Part shown: positions 5,071 to 5,769 of the stretch, piece after piece
Layout of the letters: each line of letters starts with the position of its first letter
Position numbering within the stretch: position 1 is the first letter of the stretch
Assembly (NCBI GenBank): GCA_946409885.1
Contig: CAMJYF010000142.1
Span: 1 to 5,769, forward strand
Source of the DNA: an uncultured Clostridia bacterium
Lineage (GTDB): Bacteria; Bacillota; Clostridia; Oscillospirales; Acutalibacteraceae
Direction: 5' to 3'
DNA length: 5,769 bases
Notes under the pieces: generated by a model
Databases searched by the model: none
Seen by the model: the letters and a program-made list of their open reading frames with translations, nothing else
Told to the model about the DNA's origin: nothing
Position numbers and translations under genes: made by a program

Positions 5071-5100
5071 CTTCCGACTTCCGACTCACAACTTCCGACT
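5070..5100. repeat. Heptamer tandem array (ACTTCCG)
   Basis: Heptamers ACTTCCG, ACTTCCG, ACTCACA, ACTTCCG and a partial ACT run in perfect period 7 from 5070 to 5100. The array begins 16 bases past the stop of the HerA-like gene (minus strand). It has the same period and similar placement as the array beside the barstar stop, though the sequence differs. Confidence 0.7.
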
Positions 5101-5116
5101 GCAATGCCGCTTCGCG

Positions 5117-5769
5117 TCATTTCTTCAGCGTCCCGAACAGCCCTCTCACCAGCTGCCGTCCCACCTCGCGGCCGATGGCGTTGACGGTGGCGTTGGCGGT
5201 TTTGCCCAGCACGGAGCTGCTTCTCTTTTTGGCGCTGGCCTTCTTTTTCTGCTCCTTTTCGCGCTCCTTGGCCTTGCGTTCGGCCTCCTTGCGCTTTTCC
5301 TCGGCCAGACGGGCCTTTTCCTCCGCCAGCCGTGCTTTTTCCTCTTCCTTTGCCTTGCGGGCCTCTTCTTTCTCTCTCTCGGCTTCCTCTGCCAGCCGTT
5401 CGGCCTCCTCCATCTCCGCGGTCAATATCTCATAGGCGGATTCCCGGTCCACGGCCTCGTCGTATTTCTCCCGCAGGGGGGAGTTGGCCAGTACGGTGCC
5501 GATCACGGCGGGCTCCACCGCGTTCATGCTGCTGCGCGGGGGCAGGATGTTGGCCCGCTGTACCACGGTGGGCACGCCTTTGGGGTCCAGCACGCTCACC
5601 AGCGCCTCGCCGGTGGCCAGCTCCTGTAAAACGGTCTCCGTGTCAAAGGCCTCGTTCACCCGGAAGGACCTGGCGGCGGCGCGGATGGCCTTCTGCTCGT
5701 TGGGGGTGTAGGCCCGCAGGGCATGCTGCACCCGGTTGCCGATCTGCGCCAGCACCGTCTCCGGGATAT
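5117..5769 (-). CDS. HerA-like ATPase (DUF853/YjgR family), C-terminal part only
   Basis: The reading frame runs off the right edge: the codons before the GTG at 5755 read IPET, continuing the family motif IPETVLAQIGNRVQHALRAYTP, so the GTG is internal and the N-terminal ATPase core lies outside the window. The visible part has the conserved GNRVQHALRAYTP block, FDTETVLQELATGEALVS (37-54 counted from that GTG), the PPRSSM region, and AVDRESAYE (101-109), all typical of the C-terminal domain of HerA-like ATPases such as YjgR. A highly charged Glu/Lys/Arg/Ala coiled coil follows (about 113-175) with ARLAEEK twice in a row. The basic tail GREVGRQLVRGLFGTLKK is usual at the end of this family. 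The proteins are cytoplasmic P-loop NTPases of poorly known role. The gene ends at TGA 5119-5117 and is separated by repeats from the GNAT gene. Confidence 0.93.
   Translation of the reverse strand, partial: IPETVLAQIGNRVQHALRAYTPNEQKAIRAAARSFRVNEAFDTETVLQELATGEALVSVLDPKGVPTVVQRANILPPRSSMNAVEPAVIGTVLANSPLREKYDEAVDRESAYEILTAEMEEAERLAEEAEREKEEARKAKEEEKARLAEEKARLAEEKRKEAERKAKEREKEQKKKASAKKRSSSVLGKTANATVNAIGREVGRQLVRGLFGTLKK

Overview
The window looks like a chromosomal accessory region from a moderately high-GC, probably spore-forming member of the Clostridia (Oscillospiraceae-like). This rests on strong AGGAGG-type ribosome binding sites, a clostridial-style barnase/barstar pair, a small Cys/Gly/Asn-rich protein of the kind found in spore-formers, and small GC-rich hairpin repeats and heptamer arrays between genes. 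The taxon is inferred from style, not from a marker gene.

Plus strand, 1-3077: the left edge holds a Rossmann (TrkA-N-like) protein ending in a prokaryotic RyR domain. Its apparent GTG start has no ribosome binding site, and coding-like sequence continues upstream through an in-frame TAG. After an 83-base gap with a 17-bp tandem repeat comes a TIR protein with a long Sel1/TPR-like repeat array. These two may form a nucleotide-centred signalling or defence module. Two GC-rich hairpins follow, then a 50-residue protein with one hydrophobic helix and a Cys-Gly-Cys-Asn-Asn-Asn repeat, closed by a strong terminator-like hairpin.

3078-3420 has no gene. It holds the terminator hairpin, a short stem-loop, a pair of inverted 19-bp GC-rich palindromes around an AT-rich hairpin (MITE- or REP-like), and a heptamer array.

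Minus strand, 4864-3421: a GNAT acetyltransferase, a lipoprotein with a barnase-type ribonuclease domain, and its barstar-type inhibitor, closely spaced and likely co-transcribed. Barstar starts 4 bases after the ribonuclease stop, with its ribosome binding site inside the ribonuclease gene. The ribonuclease is predicted to be exported and lipid-anchored, while the inhibitor stays in the cytoplasm to neutralise unexported enzyme.

4865-5116 holds a long imperfect palindrome (MITE-like) and a second heptamer array. The right edge is the C-terminal part of a HerA-like (DUF853/YjgR) ATPase on the minus strand, running off the window.
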